NCBI GenBank assembly: GCA_950097605.1
Contig: CATNEU010000015.1
Location: 1 to 12,926 of the forward strand
Reading direction: 5' to 3'
Origin: an uncultured Oscillospiraceae bacterium
Lineage (GTDB): Bacteria; Bacillota; Clostridia; Oscillospirales; Ruminococcaceae
Length of the DNA stretch: 12,926 nt
Part shown: positions 1-6,872 of the stretch, in pieces
How positions within the stretch are numbered: the first letter of the stretch is position 1
Layout: each line of letters begins with the position of its first letter
Made by a program: the position numbers and the translations under genes
Notes under the pieces: generated by a model
Database searches by the model: none
What the model was told of the DNA's origin: nothing
What the model saw: the letters and a program-made list of their open reading frames with translations, nothing else

Positions 1-1535
1 TAGCGTTCATAGAGCTGCTCAACAATCAGGTCCATTTTCTCCTCCAGCGACGCGAAAAACACATCGAGGTCGCCCTTTGCCTTGATCGCCAGGCGGGGCA
101 GGTTCAGCGAGGTGAAGCTCAGGTTGCCCCTGCCGGTCACGATTTCGCGGCTGGGATCGTACACATTGGCCATTACACGGGTGCGGCAGCCCATATAGGC
201 TACTTCAGTCTCATGGTTGCCCGGTTTATAGAACTGCAGGTTAAACGGCGCGTCGATAAACGAAAAATTCGGGAACAGCCGCTTTGCCGACACGCGGCAG
301 GCAAGCTTAAACAGGTCGTAGTTGGGCTCGCCCGGATTGTAGTTGACGCCTTCTTTCACCTTAAAGATGTGGATTGGGAAAATCGGGGTCTCTCCGTTTC
401 CAAGGCCCGATTCGGTTGCGAGCAACACGTTGCGAACCACCATACGGCCCTCCGGCGTGGTGTCCATGCCATAGTTGATCGAGCTGAACGGAATCTGTGC
501 ACCGGCTCTCGAGTGCATGGTGTTGAGGTTGTGCACCAGCGCCTCCATGGCCTGATAGGTCGCGCGGTCGGTTTCCTTGAGCGCACGCTTTTTCGCAAAC
601 GCCTGCAGCCGTTTCACCGCCTGCACATCAAAGCGCGCGCCAAGCAGCGCGGCTTCCGCCTCTTCAAAGCCGTTGTCGTTCGCAATAACGGGTTGCAGCC
701 CTTTTTCCTTGAGCTCGTTCGACACACAAAGCGCATATTCGTCCGCATCCTCCGCGTCGCAGAGCAGCTCCAGGCCCTTTGCGAGGTTGGCGCGGTAGAG
801 CTTTGCATAGGTTTTGGATACGCCCTTCGCCATACCGTAGTCGAAATTGGGGATGCTCTGCCCGCCGTGCTGGTCGTTCTGGTTGGACTGAATCGCAATG
901 CAGGCAAGCGCCGCATAGCTTTGGATGTCGTTGGGCTCCCGCAGGAAACCGTGCCCCGTGCAGAAGCCGCCCGCAAACAGCTTTTCAATATCAATCTGGC
1001 AGCAGGTGGTGGTCAGCGTTAGAAAATCCAGGTCGTGGATATGGATGTCGCCGCGTTTGTGCGCCTCGGCGTGCTTGGGGTTGAGTACATACATCTCATA
1101 AAACTGCTTGGCGCCTTCGGAACCGTATTTGAGCATGGTTCCCATCGCAGTGTCGCCGTCGATGTTGGCGTTTTCGCGCTTGATATCGTTGTCGGCGGCA
1201 GATTTAAACGTCAGGTCCTCGTATACTTTCATCAGACGGGTGTTCATCTCGCGTACACGGGTCCTCTCGGCGCGATAGAGGATAAATTCCTTTGCGGTCT
1301 TGGCGTGTCCGGTCTCCACCAGAATTTTTTCCACCGCGTCCTGGATCATCTCGACTGTCGGCACCTCCTGCCCTATCCGGCTCTCGAGATATTCCACAAC
1401 CTTTCCGGCAAGATCCAGCGCCGTGTCGTAGTCGTTCCCGCCCGAGGCCCGGGCGGCTTTGAAAATTGCATTCGCAATTTTCTCCATATTGAAGGCAACT
1501 TCCCTGCCATCGCGTTTTTTAATTCTGGTGATCAT
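1..1535 (-). CDS. nrdD: Anaerobic (class III) ribonucleoside-triphosphate reductase, N-terminal 511 residues, cut by window edge
   Basis: This enzyme reduces ribonucleoside triphosphates to deoxyribonucleotides without oxygen, using a glycyl radical installed by the activase NrdG. I translated 511 residues from the ATG at 1535; the frame is still open at base 1. Residues 3-93 form an ATP-cone (starts MITRIKKRDGREVAFNMEKI), the allosteric dATP/ATP site. The catalytic barrel follows, with family signatures GDIHIHDLD (162-170), HSRAGAQIPFSSINYG (341-356), YKPGNHETEVAYMGCRTRV (436-454) and NLSFTSLNLPRLA (471-483). C450 in MGCR is the likely thiyl-radical cysteine (inference). Family members are about 700 residues, so roughly 200 are missing, including the C-terminal zinc site and the glycyl-radical glycine. 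Truncation is due to the window, not mutation. A GGAGGT site eight bases upstream fixes the start. nrdG is expected beyond the left edge. NrdR-type boxes lie upstream. Confidence 0.96.
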   Translation of the reverse strand, partial: MITRIKKRDGREVAFNMEKIANAIFKAARASGGNDYDTALDLAGKVVEYLESRIGQEVPTVEMIQDAVEKILVETGHAKTAKEFILYRAERTRVREMNTRLMKVYEDLTFKSAADNDIKRENANIDGDTAMGTMLKYGSEGAKQFYEMYVLNPKHAEAHKRGDIHIHDLDFLTLTTTCCQIDIEKLFAGGFCTGHGFLREPNDIQSYAALACIAIQSNQNDQHGGQSIPNFDYGMAKGVSKTYAKLYRANLAKGLELLCDAEDADEYALCVSNELKEKGLQPVIANDNGFEEAEAALLGARFDVQAVKRLQAFAKKRALKETDRATYQAMEALVHNLNTMHSRAGAQIPFSSINYGMDTTPEGRMVVRNVLLATESGLGNGETPIFPIHIFKVKEGVNYNPGEPNYDLFKLACRVSAKRLFPNFSFIDAPFNLQFYKPGNHETEVAYMGCRTRVMANVYDPSREIVTGRGNLSFTSLNLPRLAIKAKGDLDVFFASLEEKMDLIVEQLYER

Positions 1536-1543
1536 AGCTCTCT

Positions 1544-1549
1544 ACCTCC
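1544..1549 (-). promoter_or_regulatory. nrdD ribosome binding site
   Basis: GGAGGT on the minus strand, eight bases before the ATG at 1535. It supports that start codon, from which the ATP-cone begins immediately. Confidence 0.85.
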
Positions 1550-1748
1550 ATCCAAATTGGAACATACACGGCGGCCGCCGGCAAACCGTATCCGCCGGAT
1601 GCGCGCCTATATATGGTGCCTGTGTCTATACGGCCGACAAGCGCATACCGGCACGCTGTCAGCAGAACCGGTGCGCAAAACGAACAATGAATAAACCTGC
1701 ATATAATATAAATATTTATACATCCCAAAAACATTGGATTCGACCAAA

Positions 1749-1772
1749 AAAACACGGTGATACCCGTCTTTT
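1749..1772 (-). terminator. Terminator-like hairpin inside the nrdD leader (possible attenuator)
   Basis: On the minus strand AAAA-G-ACGG, a six-base loop and CCGT-G-TTTT fold back with one G-G mismatch, and the U tract runs for seven residues (A run at 1746-1752 on the plus strand). It lies about 145 nt after the predicted start point and more than 200 nt before the nrdD start codon. The stem is short, so termination would be weak or conditional. Confidence 0.35.
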
Positions 1773-1829
1773 CCGGCAAAACCGGCGGATGATATTATAC
1801 TATTTTAGTGCATTTTGATTCGTTTTTAT

Positions 1830-1854
1830 ATGCATACGCCGAGGCCGTATGCAT
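1830..1854. repeat. Nine-base inverted repeat in the nrdD leader
   Basis: ATGCATACG and CGTATGCAT form a perfect nine-base stem around the loop CCGAGGC. It starts 42 bases after the predicted transcription start (about 1896). There is no U tract behind it, so it is a leader RNA hairpin or a DNA operator rather than a terminator. Confidence 0.5.
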
Positions 1855-1866
1855 CACAAGTCCGGT

Positions 1867-1882
1867 ACACAATATATTGTAT
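1867..1882. promoter_or_regulatory. NrdR box 1 (operator for the ribonucleotide reductase repressor)
   Basis: The 16 bases ACACAATATATTGTAT match the published NrdR-box consensus ACACWATATATWGTGT at 15 of 16 positions. The site lies just downstream of the predicted nrdD start point, where a bound NrdR oligomer would block transcription. Paired boxes about three helical turns apart are the rule for NrdR; a second, weaker candidate lies 32 bases away. Confidence 0.82.
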
Positions 1883-1898
1883 GTATTCTTGATTGCTA

Positions 1899-1914
1899 CC
1901 CTATTATATAGCAT
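1899..1914. promoter_or_regulatory. NrdR box 2, degenerate, overlapping the -10 hexamer
   Basis: This 16-base site starts 32 bases after box 1, leaving a 16-base gap, the usual spacing of tandem NrdR boxes. Only about 9 of 16 positions match the consensus, mostly in the core and right half (TATATAG), so the call rests on spacing and on its overlap with the nrdD -10 element. The AT-rich core could match partly by chance. Confidence 0.55.
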
Positions 1915-1931
1915 ATATATGCGGATGTCAA
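1903..1931 (-). promoter_or_regulatory. nrdD promoter, consensus sigma-A type
   Basis: On the minus strand TTGACA (1931-1926) and TATAAT (1908-1903) are separated by exactly 17 bases, so both hexamers and the spacing match the housekeeping consensus. The predicted start point near 1896 gives nrdD a leader of about 360 nt. Such a strong core promoter fits a gene held down by a repressor; both NrdR-box-like sites overlap or immediately follow it. No start-site data are available. Confidence 0.8.
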
Positions 1932-1935
1932 TATG

Positions 1936-2314
1936 AGAATTGCCCGAAAAAGCACGGAACTTTTGACGAATCCAATCACTTTCACAGGAATCTCCTGTAT
2001 CTGTTAAAGAACTGTGAAAATCCCTTTTTTGCCTTGACAAACCGGGGGTTAGCTGCTGTGTAATCAAAATATGCATATGGTATACAATTATTGTATTGCA
2101 TGAAATCCTGCAAAAACACGAAAAAAGCCCACCGTAGCGCGCTGTGTGCGCAGTATGGCTCCGCACATTGCACAGTCATTCCGATCGTTTTGCCCCCAAT
2201 TCCATGCTCTCTATTCCCAATCGTATAAAACCGCAATCCTCCAAGCCAGGCCAGAAAATTTCTTGTGCATCAAAAGGGCCTTTCTGTTTTGCTTCCAAAA
2301 CGTGATGTCTCGCA
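1936..2314. other. Intergenic stretch with no supported gene
   Basis: Between the nrdD promoter and the lipoprotein terminator I find no convincing gene on either strand: the open frames lack ribosome binding sites and protein-like composition. It contains the inverted repeats TTTCACAG/CTGTGAAA (1980-2019) and ATACAAT/ATTGTAT (2082-2096), and a poor hairpin with a T run near 2121-2160 on the minus strand. None of these can be assigned. Confidence 0.5.
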
Positions 2315-2319
2315 GCAAA

Positions 2320-2355
2320 AAAAGGGGCTGTTCAATAAATGAAACAGCCCCTTTT
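2320..2355 (-). terminator. Rho-independent terminator of the lipoprotein gene
   Basis: A perfect 13-base stem, AAAAGGGGCTGTT with AACAGCCCCTTTT, encloses a ten-base loop. On the minus strand it is followed by a run of seven T (2323-2317). It lies 60 bases beyond the stop of the 2415-3320 gene. The T run at the other end could also stop plus-strand transcription. Confidence 0.9.
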
Positions 2356-2414
2356 GATAAACAGATCTTTCGCTCCGGAACGGCCGTAGTCCGTCGGTTA
2401 TTCTACCCAGTACA

Positions 2415-3320
2415 CTAAAAGCTCAATTTGATTTTTTCGGTGTCAACAATCGTATCCATTGAGCTGGTCTCAAACACATGGAACGACAATTCAATATCCG
2501 TGATCTTGGTGATTCCGTTTGTCTCCAGGTCTTTATCCATAAACGTCATGGCGGCAATCGACCTTTTGCCGGAAACGACATCTTCAGAGAAAATAGGGTT
2601 CAGCATAAACCCGTTGATCGAAACATCTCTCGCCTGCACCGTGACGGCTTTGTCGCCGGTATTTTCGATATACAGAATCAATCCGGGGCCGAAAATGGAT
2701 TTCGTGTCGGAAATCCCTTTGGCAACAATCTTGATGCCGTTCCCCTCATATGCCACATCGCCGGAATCGTCATAGGTGTATGTAAAGGTATCGGCGATGG
2801 AGGTTTTGATTTGCACAAGCTCGGTATCCAAATAGCTATCCCATCCATCGGATTTGAAAATGTGGAAAGCCAATTCCACATCGGCAATTGATTTGATGCC
2901 ACAGGCTTCCAGGCTTTTGCTTGTAAACGTGAGCGTATCGTTGGCCTTTTTTCCGGCCGCGACATCGCTCGACATAATTGCGTCCACCATATAGCCGTTT
3001 ATAGAGGTGTTGCGCGCCTGCACGGTCAAGTTTGTATCCGAGTTGTTTTCGATCAGAAGTTTGATCCCCGCTCCAAAAACGCCATCCTGCTCCAGCTCCT
3101 TCGCTGTGATCTTAACGCCCTTGTCGTCCACCAACACTTTTTCCGCAATGGTGGCCTTGTCGGAAGACGGTTCCTTCTCTTTTGACGTTTCCGACTGACC
3201 GGAGGAGACACCCTGCGGTTTTTTCAGGTCCTCGGTGCTGGAAGAATTGCCGGAGCTGCCGCAGCTACACAGAGTTACCAGCATAGAAGCGACCAAAACA
3301 GCGCAAAAAATCCTTTTCAT
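2415..3320 (-). CDS. Putative lipoprotein with two tandem copies of an uncharacterised beta-rich domain
   Basis: I do not recognise a named family. The 301-residue product starts with a lipoprotein signal: K2-R3, a hydrophobic stretch to L17, then the lipobox-like LCSC with C20 as the likely lipidated residue, so it should sit on the outer face of the membrane. Residues 21-60 are a Ser/Lys/Glu-rich linker. Two related domains follow, about 62-172 and 189-301. Shared landmarks are GVKI/GIKI, LLIENNSDTNLTVQARNTSINGY against LYIENTGDKAVTVQARDVSINGF, then SSDVAAGKK against SEDVVSGKR, and VELAFHIF against IELSFHVF. The pattern suggests a small beta-sandwich like those of DUF4352-type secreted proteins (inference). 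An AGGAGA site eight bases before the ATG supports the start. The gene is monocistronic with its own promoter and terminator. A substrate-binding or envelope stress role is possible but unsupported. Confidence 0.85.
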   Translation of the reverse strand: MKRIFCAVLVASMLVTLCSCGSSGNSSSTEDLKKPQGVSSGQSETSKEKEPSSDKATIAEKVLVDDKGVKITAKELEQDGVFGAGIKLLIENNSDTNLTVQARNTSINGYMVDAIMSSDVAAGKKANDTLTFTSKSLEACGIKSIADVELAFHIFKSDGWDSYLDTELVQIKTSIADTFTYTYDDSGDVAYEGNGIKIVAKGISDTKSIFGPGLILYIENTGDKAVTVQARDVSINGFMLNPIFSEDVVSGKRSIAAMTFMDKDLETNGITKITDIELSFHVFETSSMDTIVDTEKIKLSF

Positions 3321-3383
3321 TTCAATCTTCTCCTTTATTCTTTTAAATATTTTTCTTTCTCTGTATTTACTTTCCTTTCATAT

Positions 3384-3412
3384 AAAATACATCTTTTTGA
3401 TGCAAAAGTCAA
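3384..3412 (-). promoter_or_regulatory. Promoter of the lipoprotein gene
   Basis: On the minus strand TTGACT (3412-3407) is followed after 17 bases by TATTTT (3389-3384), giving a start near 3377 and a leader of roughly 57 nt. The -35 differs from consensus at one base and the -10 at two. It is the best match in the 238-base gap downstream of glnN. Confidence 0.55.
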
Positions 3413-3491
3413 GACTTTTCGCCATTTGGAGGAAAAATCTACAAACCGCCAAAATATATGCAAAGACAGCGCATTATTTTTTACAAAGATA

Positions 3492-3523
3492 AAAAAACCG
3501 GATGGCAGCCCAACCGGTTTTTT
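3492..3523 (-). terminator. Rho-independent terminator of the asnA-glnN operon
   Basis: AAAAAACCGG pairs with CCGGTTTTTT across a 12-base loop. On the minus strand the right arm ends in seven T (3497-3491). It begins 35 bases after the glnN stop codon and separates this operon from the lipoprotein promoter. Confidence 0.85.
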
Positions 3524-3558
3524 ATAAGCAGCACATATTATATAATTTCTATAGATTT

Positions 3559-5646
3559 TTATACTCTGTGTAATAAATCCGTATAGCTTGGCATTGGCCA
3601 CGCGCTGTCCTCGGTCATGGTCTCCAGCCGGTCAACATCCTCGCGGATGGCCTGCATCTGCGGGATGATCTCGTCCCGGTAGGCCGCCGCCTGTGCGGGC
3701 AGCTCTGTCAGTGCCTGCACCGACTGGCTGCTGGCCTCCAGCGCGTCGGTTTTCTGCTGCACGGCGTCGGTCAGAGCGGCGCAGGCTGCCAGCAGCGCCT
3801 TCGCCGTAGCGCTTTCTACACCCGCCTCCCGCATGTGGGTATACTCCCCTGCCAGCGCGCCTGTGTAGCGAAGGGCGGCCGGCAGGATCTGCCGGCGCAC
3901 CATTTCGGTCATCGTGGCCTCCTCGATCGAAACCGTTTTGACGTACTGTTCCAGCAGGATTTCGTAGCGCGCGCGGCACTCGGCTTCGGTGAAAATGCCG
4001 TGACGTTTAAACAGCGCGATGTTTTTCGGAGCAACCAGCGCTTCCACGGCCTCAACCGTCCGGTTTTTAACCGGCAGACCGCGCCGCGCCGCCTCGTTGG
4101 CCCACGCCTCCGAATAGTTGTTGCCGTTGAATACGACACGCCCGTGCTGTTTGTAAATCTCACCGATAATACGGTCGATCTCCGCCTCCCGGTTCTGTGC
4201 AGCGCTCAGGCGGTCGGCAATGCCGGACAGCACGTCCGCGACCGCTGTGTTGAGCACATAGGTGGCCGAGGCAATCGAGGCCGACGAGCCGACCATACGG
4301 TACTCAAACTTGTTGCCGGTGAATGCAAACGGCGAGGTGCGGTTGCGGTCGCAGTCGTCCCGGTGGATCGTGGGCAGCGCGGCAATATCCTCCATGATAT
4401 AGCCGCGGCTGTGCCGCTCGGGCGTCGAGCCATAGGCGATGTGCTCCAGAATCGAGGTCAGTGATTCCCCCAGAAAAATGGAGATCACAGCCGGCGGCGC
4501 TTCGTGCCCGCCCAGCCGGTGGTCGTTGCCCGCACTCGCGGCGGTCATCCGCAGCAGGTCGGCGTATTCGTCCACCGCACGGATTACCGCGCACAAAAAC
4601 AGCAAAAACTGCCGGTTCTGCGCGGGATTTTTGCCGGGATCGAGCAGGTTTTGGCCGTCGTCCGTCGAGAGCGACCAGTTGTTGTGCTTGCCGGAGCCGT
4701 TGACGCCCGCAAAGGGCTTTTCATGCAGCAGGCAGGCAAGCCCTTTCTGCTTGGCCACCACCCGCATGAGCTCCATGATGAGCTGGTTGTGGTCGCAGGC
4801 GATGTTGGCCGAGGTGAACATCGGCGCAAGCTCGTGCTGCGCGGGGGCCACCTCGTTGTGCTTGGTCTTGCTGGGCACGCCCAGCTCCCAGAGGCGTTCG
4901 TCGAGTTCCTGCATAAAATCCGCAACGCGCAAGCGAATGCGGCCGCAATAGTGGTCGTCGAGTTCCTGGCCCTTAGGGGGACGCGCGCCAAACAGCGTGC
5001 GCCCGCAGATTTTCAAATCCAACCGTTTTTCATACAGCGCGCGGTCGATCAAAAAATACTCCTGCTCCGCACCGATGGTCGCTGTGACACGGCGCGCCGT
5101 TTCGTTGCCCAGGCAGCGCAGCACGCGCAGCGCCTGGGTGCTCAATACGTCCATCGAGCGCAGCAGCGGCGTTTTGCGGTCGAGCGTCTCCCCCGTAAAC
5201 GAGCAAAACGCCGTTGGGATATAGAGGCTGGTCCCGCGCACAAAGGCGGGCGAGGTTGCGTCCCACGCCGTATAACCGCGGGCTTCAAACGTCGCGCGCA
5301 GCCCGCCGGATGGGAACGACGAGGCGTCCGGCTCACCCATTGCAAGCGCTTTGCCCGAAAACTCCAAAATCGCACGGCCGTCGCCCGACGGAGAGACAAA
5401 CGAGTCGTGTTTTCCCGCCGTAATATTGGTCATTGGCTGGAACCAGTGGGTATAGTGGGTGGCGCCCTGCTCCACTGCCCAGTCCTTCATAACCCCCGCG
5501 ACCACCTGTGCAACCTCCGGGTCCAGCGGCAGTCCTTCGTCCCGCGTCTTTTTCAAACTCTCATAGGTCGCGCGCGGCAGCCGTTCGCGCATCACACTGT
5601 CGCTGAAAACTTTGCTGCCAAACGCTTTTGAAACTGTATATCCCAT
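3559..5646 (-). CDS. glnN: Glutamine synthetase type III
   Basis: It makes glutamine from glutamate, ammonia and ATP in the cytoplasm. The 695-residue length is typical of the large dodecameric GSIII enzymes, far above the roughly 450 of GSI. Visible GSIII/GS signatures are IGAEQEYFLI (191-200, metal-binding glutamates), ARPPKGQELDDHYCG (221-235), NEVAPAQHELAP (264-275), VNGSGKHNNWSLS (315-327, ammonium/glutamate site with H321) and NRTSPFAFTGNKFEYR (435-450). The last 110 residues are the helical C-terminal extension particular to GSIII, rich in Ala/Gln. The frame stays open 44 codons further upstream, but GGAGGT five bases before the ATG at 5646, and the family N-terminus (MGYTVSKAFGS), fix this start; the longer reading would overlap asnA. 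It lies 77 bases downstream of asnA, with no terminator between. No GlnR-type operator was found. Confidence 0.96.
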   Translation of the reverse strand: MGYTVSKAFGSKVFSDSVMRERLPRATYESLKKTRDEGLPLDPEVAQVVAGVMKDWAVEQGATHYTHWFQPMTNITAGKHDSFVSPSGDGRAILEFSGKALAMGEPDASSFPSGGLRATFEARGYTAWDATSPAFVRGTSLYIPTAFCSFTGETLDRKTPLLRSMDVLSTQALRVLRCLGNETARRVTATIGAEQEYFLIDRALYEKRLDLKICGRTLFGARPPKGQELDDHYCGRIRLRVADFMQELDERLWELGVPSKTKHNEVAPAQHELAPMFTSANIACDHNQLIMELMRVVAKQKGLACLLHEKPFAGVNGSGKHNNWSLSTDDGQNLLDPGKNPAQNRQFLLFLCAVIRAVDEYADLLRMTAASAGNDHRLGGHEAPPAVISIFLGESLTSILEHIAYGSTPERHSRGYIMEDIAALPTIHRDDCDRNRTSPFAFTGNKFEYRMVGSSASIASATYVLNTAVADVLSGIADRLSAAQNREAEIDRIIGEIYKQHGRVVFNGNNYSEAWANEAARRGLPVKNRTVEAVEALVAPKNIALFKRHGIFTEAECRARYEILLEQYVKTVSIEEATMTEMVRRQILPAALRYTGALAGEYTHMREAGVESATAKALLAACAALTDAVQQKTDALEASSQSVQALTELPAQAAAYRDEIIPQMQAIREDVDRLETMTEDSAWPMPSYTDLLHRV

Positions 5647-5651
5647 AAACA

Positions 5652-5657
5652 ACCTCC
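5652..5657 (-). promoter_or_regulatory. glnN ribosome binding site
   Basis: GGAGGT on the minus strand lies five bases before the ATG at 5646. It decides between this start and the open frame extending upstream to 5778. Confidence 0.85.
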
Positions 5658-5664
5658 GATATCT

Positions 5665-5685
5665 GCTCTTTTCCATGCAAAGAGC
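5665..5685 (-). other. Intercistronic hairpin before glnN
   Basis: GCTCTTT and AAAGAGC form a perfect seven-base stem with a seven-base loop, ending seven bases upstream of the glnN ribosome binding site. No U tract follows, so it is not a terminator. It might affect translation or mRNA processing between asnA and glnN (inference). Confidence 0.45.
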
Positions 5686-5723
5686 GCGGCATATAAACAC
5701 CCCAAAGCGTATGCAAGTGCACT

Positions 5724-6737
5724 TTAGAGAAGCTGCACGTGGTGCTCTGCACAGGTGCGTATCATCTCTTCCGGCCAAACGCTCGACTGCACCTCGCCGA
5801 TGTGCGCCTTCTGCAGCAGCAGCATGCAGATGCGGGATTGGCCGATGCCGCCGCCCATCGTCAGCGGCAGTTCGCCCGCAAGCAGCATACGGTGGAACGG
5901 CAGCGTGCGCCGGTCTTCGCAGCCGGCTTCCGCCAACTGCCGCTCCAGTGCGGCCTGGTCCACGCGGATCCCCATTGAAGAAATCTCAAACGCGCGGTCC
6001 AGCAGCTTATTGTAGACCAAAATGTCCCCATTGAGCGTCCAGTCGTCATAGTCGGGCGCGCGGCCGTCGTGGCGCTGGCCGCTTTTGAGCCGTCCGCCGA
6101 TTTGCATGATAAACACGGCGCCGTACTCCCGGCAAACGGCGTCCTCTCTCTGTTTGGGCGTCAGCGCCGGATACCGGTCTTCCAGCTCCTGCGCAGTGAC
6201 AAACGTGATTGCAGCGGGCAAAAACGGCTCGATCATCGGAAACTGTTTGCAAAGCGCCGCCTCGGTGTTCTGCAAGGCTTCCATAATCCGGCGGACCGTG
6301 CTTTTGAGCTTGGAGATGTCCCGGTCCTCCCGGGCAATGGTTTTCTCCCAGTCCCACTGGTCCACATAGACCGAGTGCAGGTTATCGAGCTCCTCATCCC
6401 GTCGGATGGCGTTCATATCGGTATACAGGCCGCTGTCATTTTCAAAGCCATAGCGCGCAAGGGCCATCCTTTTCCACTTTGCAAGGGAGTGCACAATTTC
6501 AACATCCGCGCCGATTTCCGGGATGTCGAACCGCACCGGGCGCTCCACGCCGTTTAAGTCGTCGTTGAGGCCGGTCTCGGGCCGCACAAAGAGCGGCGCA
6601 GACACCCGGACAAGATGCAGTTGCCTGGCAAGCTCTTTTTCAAACGTGTCCTTGATGAGTTTAATGGCGATTTCAGTTTGCAGGATATCCAGCTTTGGGC
6701 GGTATCCCTGCGGCAAAAGCAGTCCGCGAACAGACAT
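5724..6737 (-). CDS. asnA: Aspartate--ammonia ligase (asparagine synthetase A)
   Basis: It converts aspartate, ammonia and ATP to asparagine, AMP and diphosphate in the cytoplasm, and is related in fold to class II aminoacyl-tRNA synthetases. The 337 residues match the usual length of about 330-340. Family motifs run in order: ETGLNDDLNG (54-63), VHSLAKWKR (82-90), TDMNAIRRDEE (106-116), HSVYVDQWDWE (121-131), GDILVYN (237-243), EISSMGIRVD (251-260), the class II motif-3-like GGGIGQSR (295-302) and VQSSVWPEE (316-324). The ATG at 6737 has GGAGGG seven bases upstream; in-frame codons further upstream lack a ribosome binding site. It is the first gene of an operon with glnN. Both enzymes fix ammonia into amides, so co-expression under nitrogen demand is likely (inference). 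No frame disruption is seen. Confidence 0.96.
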   Translation of the reverse strand: MSVRGLLLPQGYRPKLDILQTEIAIKLIKDTFEKELARQLHLVRVSAPLFVRPETGLNDDLNGVERPVRFDIPEIGADVEIVHSLAKWKRMALARYGFENDSGLYTDMNAIRRDEELDNLHSVYVDQWDWEKTIAREDRDISKLKSTVRRIMEALQNTEAALCKQFPMIEPFLPAAITFVTAQELEDRYPALTPKQREDAVCREYGAVFIMQIGGRLKSGQRHDGRAPDYDDWTLNGDILVYNKLLDRAFEISSMGIRVDQAALERQLAEAGCEDRRTLPFHRMLLAGELPLTMGGGIGQSRICMLLLQKAHIGEVQSSVWPEEMIRTCAEHHVQLL

Positions 6738-6744
6738 AAATGAA

Positions 6745-6750
6745 CCCTCC
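6745..6750 (-). promoter_or_regulatory. asnA ribosome binding site
   Basis: GGAGGG on the minus strand, seven bases before the ATG at 6737, selects this start over the in-frame extension to 6794. Confidence 0.8.
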
Positions 6751-6839
6751 GATATAAAGAAATAGCGCGGGCCCGGAGCGGGTCCGCAAAACACATAACA
6801 CGTCGTCCATCAGTTGTTTCCGCGATACGCGGCGGCACT

Positions 6840-6864
6840 TTCAAAATACCTGTGGCATTTTGAA
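6840..6864 (-). other. Hairpin at the 5' end of the asnA-glnN transcript
   Basis: TTCAAAAT and ATTTTGAA make a perfect eight-base stem around a nine-base loop, immediately downstream of the predicted start point. It may be a 5' stabilising hairpin or an operator. No known riboswitch was recognised in the leader of about 130 nt. Confidence 0.45.
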
Positions 6865-6872
6865 GTTCAGTG

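Noticed and set aside
213..1694. Plus-strand frames of 269 and 219 codons opposite nrdD
   Set aside because: Antisense shadows in register with nrdD codons, without start signals.
1519..1779. Minus-strand 86-codon frame in the nrdD leader
   Set aside because: It would start at TTG with no ribosome binding site, runs through GC-rich inverted repeats, overlaps the nrdD start and has no protein-like pattern.
1536..1896. Known riboswitch in the nrdD leader
   Set aside because: I looked for a cobalamin-type box and other familiar conserved cores and saw none; no named class can be assigned.
2034..2064. Plus-strand TTGACA with TGTAAT, possible promoter
   Set aside because: The 19-base spacer is too long and no gene follows on the plus strand before the terminator.
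2121..2160. Minus-strand hairpin followed by six T
   Set aside because: Only two four-base helices separated by large internal loops; too weak to call a terminator.
1795..2236. Overlapping minus-strand frames of 123 and 84 codons
   Set aside because: No ribosome binding sites; composition is that of random AT-rich DNA; the longer one spans the nrdD promoter and both NrdR boxes.
4504..5631. Plus-strand 375-codon frame opposite glnN
   Set aside because: Same in-register antisense artefact; the sense strand carries every GSIII motif.
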